Shown: positions 35,380-44,304, counted from the stretch's first letter. The stretch: DNA of 64,000 nucleotides from 2-02-FULL-55-14 sp964534125 (GCA_964534125.1 CAZHOJ010000007.1:62001-126000); one strand, 5' to 3'. Program-made: numbers and translations. The notes: a model not told the origin generated them from the letters alone.

Positions 35380-35970
35380 ATGGTGCGCAACAGTATGCAA
35401 GCGGCGACGGATATTGACCTCATCCAGTTGGCCCAAAAGGGCAACATCGATGCCTTTGAACATCTCATGCAGCGATACGACCGGAAGGTCTTCAGCCTGG
35501 CAGCATCGTATGTCCATACAGCCGATGATGCAAAGGACATCTTCCAGGAGGTCTTTCTCCGTGTCTACAAGTCGCTCCCCAAGTTCGAACTCAGGAGCGA
35601 GTTCTCGACCTGGTTGTTCCGGATCGCCACGAATGTCTGCCTTTCGCACAGGTCGCGTTCAAAGCGCCATCATCATCAGTCGCTCACAGGCGAGACGGAG
35701 GATGACGACGGCGCCTCACATGGGGTCACGCCGGTGTCCGGAGACGATGTCCATGCGGCAACCGAAGAGAACGACCTGCATGGCCACATACGGACGGCGT
35801 TGCAGCAGCTCTCTCCCCGTCAGCGGCTCGTGTTCCTGTTGAAGCACTATGAGGACTTCAAACTCGCGGAGATCGCAGAGATGACAGGACTCTCAGTAGG
35901 AGCGGTGAAGAAATATCTCTTTGAAGCGACAACAAAATTGCGTTCTGCTCTTTCCTCACACTATAGCTGA
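35380..35970 (+). CDS. ECF-type RNA polymerase sigma factor
   Basis: From ATG 35380 the protein has 196 residues. It has sigma-70 region 2 (AFEHLMQRYDRKVFSLAASY, ...DDAKDIFQEVFLRVYKSLP..., FSTWLFRIATNVCL) and region 4 (LSPRQRLVFLLKHYEDFKLAE, ...IAEMTGLSVGAVKKYLFEA...). ECF factors redirect RNA polymerase to an envelope-stress or similar regulon and are usually held by an anti-sigma factor. The gene 9 bp downstream encodes a matching zinc-finger anti-sigma. An ATG at 35395 is also possible. Confidence 0.93.
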   Translation: MVRNSMQAATDIDLIQLAQKGNIDAFEHLMQRYDRKVFSLAASYVHTADDAKDIFQEVFLRVYKSLPKFELRSEFSTWLFRIATNVCLSHRSRSKRHHHQSLTGETEDDDGASHGVTPVSGDDVHAATEENDLHGHIRTALQQLSPRQRLVFLLKHYEDFKLAEIAEMTGLSVGAVKKYLFEATTKLRSALSSHYS

Positions 35971-35979
35971 TCACATACC

Positions 35980-36966
35980 ATGAAACATGCAGTGTCAAAG
36001 CAACAGGTCCTTTTGTTCGTGTCCGGAGAATTGTCCGAAGCGGACCGAAGGAAGATCGAGACACATCTGAAGAAGTGTGCCGTATGCCGGAAGGAGGCTG
36101 ACGACGTTCGGGCGGTACACTCGTTCCTTCGAACGCATGAGCCGTCCCCGTCGGAGCGAACGCTGACCGCATGGCGTCGTGATGTGGTCCGTGCGATCAG
36201 GAACGAAAAGCCTGCGCCTTCGGTGGTCGCGGTGGTGCGGGAGTTCTTTGGATTTGCGGATGGACAGCTCGCCCGTCCGGCGTTGAGCCTCGTGGCCATC
36301 GCGTGCCTGGCCTTTGTGCTTGGCTACTCGACGGCAGGGAATGACATGGCCGGGCCTGAGCGCTTTGCGCCGGCTGCCTTCGATCCGTTCGGATCCCCGA
36401 CAGAGTTCAACGGCCAGGGCGATGCTCAGGTCATGAAGGTCGATATCCTGTCGAAAGATGATGCGACCGGAGAGATCGAATTCGAGTTCGAGGCATTGTT
36501 CCGCTCCCGTGTCAACGGGAACATGGCCGACCCGTCCATTCAGGCCATCCTTGCGCGGGCGCTGGTCTCCTCTCAGAATCCGGGTGTACGGCTCAGGGCA
36601 GTCAACGCCTTCTCCGGGTCGGCCCCGGAGCATCAGGTGTCCCGGCAGACCCAGGAGGTCATCAAGCAATCGCTCGTGTCGGCTGTGAAGTATGATGAGA
36701 ACCAGGGCGTTCGTCAGGAGGCCCTCCGGGCGCTGCGGAGCTTCATGCCCGACACGGCCGCGACCTCGGCGATCGTACATGTGCTCCTTAATGATAAGAG
36801 CGCAGCCATGAAGATCGCCGCGATCAATTCGCTCGACCTGACGAAGTACCATGACCCGAACGAGCTGGCACAGCTCTCGGAGGTCCTGAGGGACCGGTCA
36901 CTGAATGACGAGAATAACTACATACGCATCAAAGCAAAAGCTGCATTGCAGGAGGTACTCCAATGA
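35980..36966 (+). CDS. Zinc-finger anti-sigma factor with C-terminal HEAT-like domain
   Basis: The 328-residue protein has an N-terminal anti-sigma zinc finger (HLKKCAVCRKEAD, an HxxxCxxC motif near residue 28). A single membrane segment near 108-125 (LSLVAIACLAFVLGY) and an extracytoplasmic domain of about 200 residues with HEAT-like helical repeats (LVSSQNPGVRLRAVNAFSG, ...DENQGVRQEALRALRS...) follow. It should bind and inhibit the ECF sigma factor; the HEAT domain on the far side may sense a protein ligand. It overlaps the following gene by 4 bp. Confidence 0.88.
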   Translation: MKHAVSKQQVLLFVSGELSEADRRKIETHLKKCAVCRKEADDVRAVHSFLRTHEPSPSERTLTAWRRDVVRAIRNEKPAPSVVAVVREFFGFADGQLARPALSLVAIACLAFVLGYSTAGNDMAGPERFAPAAFDPFGSPTEFNGQGDAQVMKVDILSKDDATGEIEFEFEALFRSRVNGNMADPSIQAILARALVSSQNPGVRLRAVNAFSGSAPEHQVSRQTQEVIKQSLVSAVKYDENQGVRQEALRALRSFMPDTAATSAIVHVLLNDKSAAMKIAAINSLDLTKYHDPNELAQLSEVLRDRSLNDENNYIRIKAKAALQEVLQ

Positions 36967-38111
36967 AACGCACGACATGCACACTGGCGCTCTTGTTCAT
37001 CGGCCTCTTTACGTCCATCACGGTGGCTCTGGCGGACAACTATCCGGACGACAGGCAGAAGACGTTCCAGGTCCAGAAGGGGGGGCTGCTCGACCTCAAT
37101 ACGAGCGTCGGCGATATCCGCATCTCCCCATGGGATAAGAACGAGGTATACGTGAAGGTCGAAGGGATCGATGAGGACGACCTCGACCGGCTGAAGATGG
37201 AAAGCTCGGGCAACACCGTCCGCGTCTCGTTCCGCCCGCGCTGGGGCGGCTGGGAAGGCAATGTCCGGTTCTTCGTGAACGTCCCGTCCGAGTTCAACCT
37301 GAACATTGAGACCTCCGGGGGCGACATCGTGATCGACCGGGCGATCAAGGGGAAGATCGATGGGTCGACCGCAGGAGGCGACATTAAGCTCGCGAACGTC
37401 ACCGGTGATGTCGATATGTCGACGTCCGGCGGCGATGTCGAGGTCGGGGATGTGACGGGGAGCGGCTATCTCAAGACGGCCGGCGGTGACATCATGGTCG
37501 GGAAGGTCGGCGGCACGCTCGAAGTGCGCACCGCTGGCGGCGACATCAAGGTCGACTATGTCTCCAAGTCCCTCGAGGCGAAGACCGCAGGTGGCGACAT
37601 CCGCGTCGGCGATGTGGGTGGTGAGGCCTCGGTGACAACCTCCGGCGGCGATATCCTTGTCGGCAAGGTCTCCGGGAAGGCGAAAATGTCCACCGCAGGC
37701 GGTGACATCACGCTCGATGGCGCGAGCGGGACCGTCTCCGCTCGGACGGCTGGCGGCGATATTAAGCTGCATGGAGTGACCGGCACAGCTGATGCAAAGA
37801 CAGCAGGCGGGGAGGTGGAGGCAGAGCTGAATCCTTCGGGGAAGGGGTCGAGCAGGCTGGTCTCCTCCGGAGGCGAGGTCAGACTGATCATCCCTCAGTC
37901 CGCAAAAGCGACCGTCGAAGCCACGATCCGCATTCACGGATCGTGGGGGAGGAAGAGCGACAGGTATGACATCCGATCGGATTTCAAGGCCGACACGTAT
38001 GTGAAGGACGATGACGATGAGGAGATTCGCGGCGTCTACAAGCTGAACGGCGGGGGCGAGCGCATCGAACTCGAGACGGTGAATGCCAACATCGTCATAC
38101 GCAAGAAATGA
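36963..38111 (+). CDS. DUF4097 beta-solenoid protein, GGD type
   Basis: The 382-residue secreted protein has a signal sequence (LALLFIGLFTSITVALA). It contains about nine tandem 18-residue rungs, each starting AGGD or SGGD (for example AGGDIRVGDVGGEASVTT), which fits a beta-solenoid of the DUF4097 (adhesin-like) family. A beta-rich domain precedes the rungs and a charged tail follows (KADTYVKDDDDEE). It is translated from GGAGGT upstream of an ATG that overlaps the anti-sigma stop. The partner gene downstream has a related structure with a different rung motif. Confidence 0.87.
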   Translation: MKRTTCTLALLFIGLFTSITVALADNYPDDRQKTFQVQKGGLLDLNTSVGDIRISPWDKNEVYVKVEGIDEDDLDRLKMESSGNTVRVSFRPRWGGWEGNVRFFVNVPSEFNLNIETSGGDIVIDRAIKGKIDGSTAGGDIKLANVTGDVDMSTSGGDVEVGDVTGSGYLKTAGGDIMVGKVGGTLEVRTAGGDIKVDYVSKSLEAKTAGGDIRVGDVGGEASVTTSGGDILVGKVSGKAKMSTAGGDITLDGASGTVSARTAGGDIKLHGVTGTADAKTAGGEVEAELNPSGKGSSRLVSSGGEVRLIIPQSAKATVEATIRIHGSWGRKSDRYDIRSDFKADTYVKDDDDEEIRGVYKLNGGGERIELETVNANIVIRKK

Positions 38112-39259
38112 CCACTGCAATGAAAGGCGCAACCATGAAACGATCAACAGCCATACGCTTCCTTCCGATCATCGCCCTGATCCTTGCGGGTCTCTCGGTC
38201 GAAGCTCTTGCCGACACCGTCAAGAAGGAGTTCACGGTCGGTAAAGGAGGGACCCTCCGGCTCGAACTGGAGGCGGAGGTTGTGCAGATCATCACGAAGG
38301 AGGGAACCTCGGTCGTGATCTCTGTTGAGGACATCGATGAGAGGTTCGTGAAGGACCTCGAGATCACCCAACAGGGTGACAACGTGTCGGTCGAGTTCAA
38401 ACCTCGCCGTCGGAAGAACGAGGCCCGCTTCTTCATCACGATCCCTGTCGAATATAACGTATCAGCCGAATATGCCGGCGGGCGGTTCGAGATCGGTGAT
38501 CTGCTGAAAGGCACGCTCGACCTCGAGACGGGCGGGGGGAACGTGGACATCGGGACCATCACGGGGAAGACCTCGATTAAGACCGGCGGAGGGAACCTGG
38601 AGGCGAGGGAGCTCGGCAGCGACGCAGCCATCACGACGGGTGGCGGCAATGTCGAGATAGACAAGGTGGGGATGAGCGCAAAGGTCACCTCGGGCGGCGG
38701 AAACCTCCGACTGAAAGAGATCGGCAAGGACCTTGACCTCACCACCGGCGGTGGGAACGTCAGGATCGGCGATGTGAAGGGACTGGCTGAGATCTCGACA
38801 GGCGGCGGCAACGTGGACCTTGGCCCCGTCAGCGGCGTCGTGTCCGTGAAGACCGGCGGCGGGAATCTCGACGTCAGCGGGGGCAATGGATCGAACAAGG
38901 TCAAGACGGGCGGCGGCAATGTCGAGCTCAAGCAGATGACGGGCTCCGTCGATGTCACTTCCGGCGGCGGCAATGTCGAGGTCGGCTTGACGCCGAAAGG
39001 CAACGATGACAGCAGGGTACACTCGGGCGGCGGCGACATCACGCTCAGCCTGCCGGCTGATGCAAAGGCAACGGTCGAAGCGACCCTGAACATGCGCCGA
39101 GGGGAGCCGGGAGAGTACAAGATCATCACCGAATTCAAGGCCGAGAAGCACGATGTCGACGAGGATGGGAACGCAGAGGCGCTCGTCAAGGTGAACGGCG
39201 GCGGGCAGCGGATCATGCTCGAGACGACGGACGGGGATATCCGGATCCGGAAACAGTAG
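38108..39259 (+). CDS. DUF4097 beta-solenoid protein, GGGN type
   Basis: The 383-residue protein is paralogous in layout to the upstream one. It has a signal sequence (FLPIIALILAGLSVEALA), then about nine 18-residue rungs each starting GGGN (for example GGGNVDIGTITGKTSIKT), and a terminal beta domain. The ATG at 38108 overlaps the previous stop; an internal ATG at 38135 has a better ribosome site (AAGG) and starts the signal sequence directly, so the true start may be there. It probably forms an envelope structure with its neighbour, controlled by the ECF sigma unit. Confidence 0.87.
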   Translation: MTTAMKGATMKRSTAIRFLPIIALILAGLSVEALADTVKKEFTVGKGGTLRLELEAEVVQIITKEGTSVVISVEDIDERFVKDLEITQQGDNVSVEFKPRRRKNEARFFITIPVEYNVSAEYAGGRFEIGDLLKGTLDLETGGGNVDIGTITGKTSIKTGGGNLEARELGSDAAITTGGGNVEIDKVGMSAKVTSGGGNLRLKEIGKDLDLTTGGGNVRIGDVKGLAEISTGGGNVDLGPVSGVVSVKTGGGNLDVSGGNGSNKVKTGGGNVELKQMTGSVDVTSGGGNVEVGLTPKGNDDSRVHSGGGDITLSLPADAKATVEATLNMRRGEPGEYKIITEFKAEKHDVDEDGNAEALVKVNGGGQRIMLETTDGDIRIRKQ

Positions 39260-39295
39260 CTCCATCACATTCGGTTCGATGGAATGACCCTACGA

Positions 39296-39326
39296 GGGCG
39301 GGTGATGAACCCGCCCTTTTTATTTT
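39296..39326 (+). terminator. Rho-independent terminator
   Basis: A perfect 7-bp stem (GGGCGGG at 39296-39302, CCCGCCC at 39310-39316) with a TGATGAA loop is followed by a TTTTTATTTT tail. It closes the sigma/anti-sigma/DUF4097 operon. Confidence 0.92.
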
Positions 39327-39355
39327 GACTACTTTCTGAGTATCCTACCTGTCGC

Positions 39356-40531
39356 ATGGGCAGCAAACAGCATATTCCCACCGATCCCGGACCGTTGAGC
39401 GACGCCGAACCTTTTCGGGGAGCACGTATCGCCCTGGTTCACGACTGGCTCACGGGCATGCGGGGCGGCGAGAAGGTCCTCGAAGTCCTATGCGAGTTGT
39501 TTCCGCATGCACCGCTCTACACGCTCGTGCACAATCCCGGATCTGTGTCTCCGACCATCTCGGCAATGGACATCCGGACGTCCTTTCTCGACCGACTGCC
39601 GCTGAAGGCCGGGCGGTACAGGAACTATCTTCCGCTGATGCCAAGAGCGATCGAGTCTCTCGACCTGAGTGGTTTCGACCTGATCATCTCGACAAGCCAC
39701 GCCGTCGCCAAGGGAGCGATACCCAAACAAGGGGCGGTGCATATCTGCTACTGTTTCACGCCGATGCGGTATGTGTGGGATCAGTATGACGAGTATTTCG
39801 GCCCGGGCAGGGCAGGGCTCATGACACGCCTGGCGATGAAGGGGGTTGCCCCGGCGCTGCGATCGTGGGACCGGAGGACGTCGAATCGTGTCCATCATTT
39901 CATTGCTGACTCAGCCAATGTAGCCCGCAAGATCGCCCGGTTCTACGGGAGGGATGCCGAGGTTCTGCATGCACCCGTCAATACTGACCTGTTCACTGTA
40001 TCGCCGAACGACGAGGGATATTACCTGGTTGTCAGCGCCCTGGTCCCGTACAAACGTGTGGATCTGGCGATCGAAGCATTCAACGTCCTTGGCAAAGAAC
40101 TGCGTATCGTCGGCAAAGGACCGGAGCTGACCAGACTGCGGTCACTGGCCGGCAGCAGCGTTTCGTTTCTCGGCTGGCAACCCGATGCCGAACTGGCGCG
40201 TATCTATGCCGGGAGTAAGGCGCTCATTTTTCCGGGCGAAGAGGATTTCGGGATCGTTCCGCTCGAGGCCATGGCAAGCGGTAAACCGGTCATCGCGTAT
40301 GCGAAGGGGGGAGCTCTCGAAACGGTCGTAGGAAGCGGAGCAGGGAGGACCGGCGTGCTCTTTGGCGAGCAGTCTGTGCCGGCGCTGATAGAGGCCGTCA
40401 GAGAATTCGAAAGGGTATCATTCGACCCGGCACGGATACGCAGTCATGCCGAAAAGTTCGGACGTTCTGTCTTCAAGCGGCAGCTGGCGGAGAGGATCAC
40501 ACGCCTTTTCGGTGATCAGCGGCCACGCTGA
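39356..40531 (+). CDS. GT4-family glycosyltransferase
   Basis: The 391-residue protein has a GT-B fold of family GT4. It has an N-terminal HDWLTGMRGGEKVLE loop, LPLMPRAIESLDLSGFDLII, a central ...VVSALVPYKRVDLAIEAF... and the nucleotide-sugar Glu motif PGEEDFGIVPLEAMASGKP. It transfers a sugar from a nucleotide donor to an envelope glycan or lipid. It stands alone after a strong terminator and is convergent with the Ppx-SixA cluster, so its pathway is not shown by context. Confidence 0.9.
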   Translation: MGSKQHIPTDPGPLSDAEPFRGARIALVHDWLTGMRGGEKVLEVLCELFPHAPLYTLVHNPGSVSPTISAMDIRTSFLDRLPLKAGRYRNYLPLMPRAIESLDLSGFDLIISTSHAVAKGAIPKQGAVHICYCFTPMRYVWDQYDEYFGPGRAGLMTRLAMKGVAPALRSWDRRTSNRVHHFIADSANVARKIARFYGRDAEVLHAPVNTDLFTVSPNDEGYYLVVSALVPYKRVDLAIEAFNVLGKELRIVGKGPELTRLRSLAGSSVSFLGWQPDAELARIYAGSKALIFPGEEDFGIVPLEAMASGKPVIAYAKGGALETVVGSGAGRTGVLFGEQSVPALIEAVREFERVSFDPARIRSHAEKFGRSVFKRQLAERITRLFGDQRPR

Positions 40532-40576
40532 TCCTGTCTGGAGCGCTGCGCCGGCAACCGCCGATCAGGAATTCCT

Positions 40577-42148
40577 TCATTTCTTTCCCCTCGCGGTCGC
40601 GGCGAGTTCGACGCGAACCCCGAAGACCTCTTCAAAAAGGTCCTTCTTTAGATTCGCCCCCCACAGTTCGATCTCGAGGTTCGACGTACGTCCGGCGTGA
40701 ATGTCGAGGGACACCGCCTCTCCCTGGTGTGCCACACGGACCTTTCGCACGGACGACGTGTGCCGCCTGTCCAGTCCGTCGGCGATCCGCAGGATCGAGG
40801 CGAGCTTTCTCACCGTCTCTCTGTCGGGGGCCGTCAGCTTCCGGTACTCGGCGTGTTTTTCCTTTGGATGGCTCTTCCGGTGGTACCGCGCCACATTCGC
40901 GATGATCTCTTTCTCGCGTTCGGTGTATCCCACGATGTCCGAATACCGGATGAGGTAATACGAATGCCGATGATGCTGTGAGTGGGAGATGTGGAGTCCC
41001 ACCTCATGCAGGAGCGATGCCACCTCGAGGTAGTTCCGTTCCGTCGGGCCGAGCTTGTGAAGCTCCGTCGTTTGGTCGAAGATGCCGAGGGCCAGTGAGG
41101 CCACGTGCTCCGAGTGTTTCTTCTCTGTCTGGAACTGCTCGAGGGTATGCTCGACGGAAGCACGCTGGATGTCTGTCAGGACGGGGACGCGGTTCCGGGC
41201 ACGTGATTTTTCGATCGTGTCCCTCACGATCCCCTCTCGCAGTGCGAACTCGCTCACCACGATGCTCGCAAGGTCGAACTCGGAAAAGGCGCGTTCGAGG
41301 ATCAGGAGACCGGCGGGAAAGATCTCTGCCCGCTGCCGCTCGATCCCCGGCAGCGTAGCGCGGTCTGCCGCGGTCCTGAGGGACAGGGCAAGGTCGACCA
41401 CCCGCTCGAACTCCCTTCGCGTGATCCTGAATCCGTTCATCATGCGGCCTTCCTTGCTCGGTGCCGTCTGCTGGATCACACGGGCAAGCGCGATGACCGT
41501 TCCGGACGTCCCAACCGCTTCGTCGATCCTCATCTTTCGTGTCTCACGGGCAACGGGCTCGATGGACCCTCGGATGAAGGACCTGCAGAGGTCCACCGAC
41601 CGGGGAGTGACCGTTCCATCGGGAAAGAACCTTCGCGTCAGGCGCACAGAACCTATCTTGAGGCTGTTGACGTAGTGGATCTTCCGGCGCCGGCCGATCA
41701 GGAACTCCGTGCTCCCGCCTCCGATGTCCACAAGGAGGATCTTCTTATGATAGAGGGGGAGGACCTGCAGGACGCCCAGATGAATGAGGCGTCCCTCCTC
41801 CGGGCCGGATGCGACCTCCAGTCTGATCCCCGTCTTCTTCTCGACCTTCCGGATGAATTCTTCGCTGTTGAGGGCTTCCCGGACCGCTGAGGTTGCAATG
41901 GCGCGTATCGAGGCGGAAAACGAGGAGGCAATGTCGGAGAATCGAGTCAAGGTGCTGATGGCGCGGTCCATTGCCGCATCGCTGAGCACTTTCATGTCGG
42001 ACGAGCCGGAGCCCAGCCGGACGTGTTCCTTTTCCCGGTCGAGGATGCGGAACCTGCCGGTCGTGGGGCTCGCCTCTGCCACGATCAGATGGAACGAGTT
42101 CGTTCCAACGTCAATGGCGGCGATTCTTCTGTTTTTTGGCTTTTTCAC
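40577..42148 (-). CDS. Ppx/GppA phosphatase with C-terminal HD-type domain
   Basis: The 523-residue protein has the Ppx/GppA ASKHA domain: AAIDVGTNSFHL, ...EEGRLIHLGVL..., LLVDIGGGSTEF and VGTSGTVIALARV. The C-terminal HD-type domain has YLEVASLLHEVGLHISHSQHH. Family members degrade polyphosphate or pppGpp. The GTG start (42148) lies 38 bp inside the upstream thymidylate-kinase-like gene, so the two are translated together. Its company with SixA and two kinase-like proteins suggests phosphate or nucleotide metabolism. Whether it is exopolyphosphatase or guanosine pentaphosphatase is not decided. Confidence 0.88.
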   Translation of the reverse strand: MKKPKNRRIAAIDVGTNSFHLIVAEASPTTGRFRILDREKEHVRLGSGSSDMKVLSDAAMDRAISTLTRFSDIASSFSASIRAIATSAVREALNSEEFIRKVEKKTGIRLEVASGPEEGRLIHLGVLQVLPLYHKKILLVDIGGGSTEFLIGRRRKIHYVNSLKIGSVRLTRRFFPDGTVTPRSVDLCRSFIRGSIEPVARETRKMRIDEAVGTSGTVIALARVIQQTAPSKEGRMMNGFRITRREFERVVDLALSLRTAADRATLPGIERQRAEIFPAGLLILERAFSEFDLASIVVSEFALREGIVRDTIEKSRARNRVPVLTDIQRASVEHTLEQFQTEKKHSEHVASLALGIFDQTTELHKLGPTERNYLEVASLLHEVGLHISHSQHHRHSYYLIRYSDIVGYTEREKEIIANVARYHRKSHPKEKHAEYRKLTAPDRETVRKLASILRIADGLDRRHTSSVRKVRVAHQGEAVSLDIHAGRTSNLEIELWGANLKKDLFEEVFGVRVELAATARGKK

Positions 42149-42872
42149 TGAGGAAGCGTGTGATACGCTGTTTCAGGAGCTTGTTGGTGAGCTCGAAGCC
42201 TTTGGATGCATCCACGACGTCGAATCCGAACTCCTTCGTCATGGCATCGAACTCGACGAGGACCGCCTTCTGGTACTCGACGAAGCTGTCGTAGAAATCC
42301 TCTCCGAGCCGCAGGTCCATCCCTGATTCCCAGTAATCGATCCCTTCGCCCTGCTCTTCCTCCCAATAGCGCTTCTCGAGCATCTCACTGTTGATCACGC
42401 GCGGGATCAGATCCCCGATGCCGATCCGCATGTACAGGACCATGTCCGGCTTGAGGGCAAATCCGTACACCTTGCGTATCCAATCGCGGCCTGCGCCGCG
42501 GACGACCGCACGCGCGAAGGCCGTGTACACATACCGGTCGGCGAGGACGATGAATCCTGCTTTCAGAGCAGGAATGACGTCATGCTCGAGGCGGTCGGAG
42601 AAATCCGCGGCATAGAGCAGGCTGAAGGTGTCGACGTTCAGCGTATGGCCCGACTTCGCCCGGTCGATGGTCTTCTTCATCAGCGCCGATTGCGTCCACC
42701 CCGTGGTCACCACAGCGTGACCTTTGACCTCAAGCCATCGTTTCACGTCCTCGATCTGCGTTGTACGCCCGACGCCATCCGTCCCCTCCAGCACGATGAG
42801 CGATCCGCTCAGGTCGTCCGTATCGACATAAGGGAGACCCTCTCCGAAGAACTTCTCTCGCTCACGCGACAT
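42111..42872 (-). CDS. Thymidylate-kinase-like protein with altered P-loop
   Basis: The 253-residue protein has the thymidylate kinase fold (LIVLEGTDGVGRTTQIEDVK, LADRYVYTAFARAVVRG). The Walker A lysine is replaced: GTDGVGRTTQ has Arg where GxxGxGKT is expected. That Lys normally contacts the beta/gamma phosphates, so activity may be reduced, or donor or substrate choice may differ. It is followed by overlapping ppx and preceded by a canonical paralog (11 bp overlap). The altered residue may be tolerated, or the protein may be regulatory or pair with its paralog. Confidence 0.82.
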   Translation of the reverse strand: MSREREKFFGEGLPYVDTDDLSGSLIVLEGTDGVGRTTQIEDVKRWLEVKGHAVVTTGWTQSALMKKTIDRAKSGHTLNVDTFSLLYAADFSDRLEHDVIPALKAGFIVLADRYVYTAFARAVVRGAGRDWIRKVYGFALKPDMVLYMRIGIGDLIPRVINSEMLEKRYWEEEQGEGIDYWESGMDLRLGEDFYDSFVEYQKAVLVEFDAMTKEFGFDVVDASKGFELTNKLLKQRITRFLSEKAKKQKNRRH

Positions 42873-43575
42873 AGACGTTCTCCTTCTTCCTGAGGAAGGG
42901 GGCCGGGTCGTACGAACCGAGGATCTTCTTCACGTGGTCCCGGAAGAGCGACTGTTGCCTGCGGATGGGGAGGGTCGCATCGATGACCGACATGTTGAAC
43001 TCTGTCGTCATGCGGTCGTACTCCTCGAGGATACGGGACTGGAAGATCGTGTAGGATTCCTCGGGGTCCTCGCTCAGGCCCAGGTCCATACCCGCTTCGT
43101 GGAATTTCAGCGCGACCCGTCCGTTGAGGATCCTCTTGAGCGAGACCTCGATGGGTACCTTGAAGTACATCACGAGGTCGGGCCGTACGGCGAACCCGTA
43201 CATCTCCCGCACCCAGTCAGGATGGACGCCGCGCACGACATCCCGGGCGAATGCGGTGTACACGAATCTGTCCGCGCACACGATCATACCAGCCTTCAAC
43301 GGCGGGATGATGAGATGCGTCAGACGGTCGGCAAAATCGGTCGCGTGCAGGATGCTGAACGTGGTCGGCGTGAGCAGGTTGTTCTTCTTGCCGCGCTTGA
43401 TGGTCTCCCGAACGAGTGCTGAGGAGTTCCACTCCGTGAAGAGCACCCGATGGTTGAGCGACAACAGCCATTTGTGCAGCAGCTGAAGTTGTGTCGTTTT
43501 CCCCGATCCGTCTATTCCTTCGACGACAATGAGCCGTCCGGGATAGGGGTGGGGCTGTTCAAAAAGCCGTGTCAT
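42862..43575 (-). CDS. Thymidylate-kinase-like protein (canonical P-loop)
   Basis: The 237-residue protein has a complete P-loop (LIVVEGIDGSGKTTQLQLLH), the DRF-type motif (VCADRFVYTAFARDVVRG) and a lid region with ...RILNGRVALKFHEAGMDLG.... It probably phosphorylates dTMP, or another NMP, with ATP. It is longer than the usual ~210-residue Tmk and shares extra blocks (TAFAR, HEAGMDLGL/WESGMDLRL) with its neighbour, so the pair derives from a duplication. It lies 3 bp after sixA. The product of ThyX at the left end of the window is dTMP, but the two loci are not linked. Confidence 0.84.
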   Translation of the reverse strand: MTRLFEQPHPYPGRLIVVEGIDGSGKTTQLQLLHKWLLSLNHRVLFTEWNSSALVRETIKRGKKNNLLTPTTFSILHATDFADRLTHLIIPPLKAGMIVCADRFVYTAFARDVVRGVHPDWVREMYGFAVRPDLVMYFKVPIEVSLKRILNGRVALKFHEAGMDLGLSEDPEESYTIFQSRILEEYDRMTTEFNMSVIDATLPIRRQQSLFRDHVKKILGSYDPAPFLRKKENVYVA

Positions 43576-43578
43576 TCG

Positions 43579-44082
43579 TTACGTCTCCTTGGCGAGCATG
43601 CGGAGTTGTTTCGGTCTCATCAGCCAGAGCAGCTTTCCGCCTGGCCGGGAATGTGTGAGGTCAAGCTCGAGATGGGCGAGCCCCCCTTTTTTGAGTGCGA
43701 AGGCGCTCCCCGGAGCCTGCAGCAGGAGTCCGATCAGGGAAGAGAGGTCAGGCTCATGCCCCACGAGCATGATGTGGGCGTCCTGATCTTCTGCTCGCAG
43801 GAGGTCGATGACCCCGTTCGGGGATGAACCCGGGAGCAGGTGCGGAGTTTCCTGAACGATCTTCGGACTGTCGAAGGCATCGGCGACGATGTCCGCGGTC
43901 TTCCGCGCCCGGACGAGCGGGCTGGTCAGGATACGGTCCGGAACGTCGACCAGCCGGACGATCCCGCGTGTCGCGGCCCGCATACGGGCCTTCCCTTTGG
44001 ACGTCAGCGGTCTATCGTCGTTGGGATAGGCGTCCGATCCTCTGGCAACCGCAATCGCATGTCTCAGAATTGACAGGATCAT
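43579..44082 (-). CDS. sixA: Phosphohistidine phosphatase SixA family
   Basis: The 167-residue protein opens with the RHG-type histidine phosphatase motif (SILRHAIAV). It also has ...RILTSPLVRARKTADIV... and the second active-site His in IMLVGHEPDLSSLIGLLL, as in SixA. SixA removes phosphate from phosphohistidine, for example on phosphotransfer proteins. It is the first gene of the leftward unit sixA-tmk-tmk-ppx, with a 222-bp divergent region shared with the TonB receptor gene. Confidence 0.87.
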   Translation of the reverse strand: MILSILRHAIAVARGSDAYPNDDRPLTSKGKARMRAATRGIVRLVDVPDRILTSPLVRARKTADIVADAFDSPKIVQETPHLLPGSSPNGVIDLLRAEDQDAHIMLVGHEPDLSSLIGLLLQAPGSAFALKKGGLAHLELDLTHSRPGGKLLWLMRPKQLRMLAKET

Positions 44083-44187
44083 ACTGCCCGAAGCCTGGAT
44101 GTTTCAACGGGTTTTTGGGATTACGTGGATGAAGTATAGCACAAACTCGCAGAAAATGCCCCGTGAGGTGGCCGCTTCCTGAGCACG

Positions 44188-44242
44188 TAACAGTTTCGTA
44201 ACAGGCGAATAACATGCTCCTAACGCCAGAATTCTACCTTTG
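44188..44242 (+). promoter_or_regulatory. Pho-type box 1 and promoter
   Basis: Four TAAC repeats start at 44188, 44199, 44210 and 44221, exactly 11 bp apart, the geometry of PhoP/PhoB-family binding sites. TACCTTTG at 44235-44242 fits the Bacteroidota -10 element and begins 25 bp after the third repeat. The unit points towards the TonB receptor gene (ATG 44305). Confidence 0.8.
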
Positions 44243-44304
44243 TGCCGGGAATTGGGATCATTCCCGACTGCGATCACCTGAATCTACAACAGCGGAGGTT
44301 TTCC

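Noticed and set aside
36918..39268. Long minus-strand frames (409, 373 and 268 codons) over the DUF4097 genes
   Set aside because: The 54-base repeat of the solenoid rungs keeps several frames open at once. The plus-strand frames have signal peptides and regular rungs.
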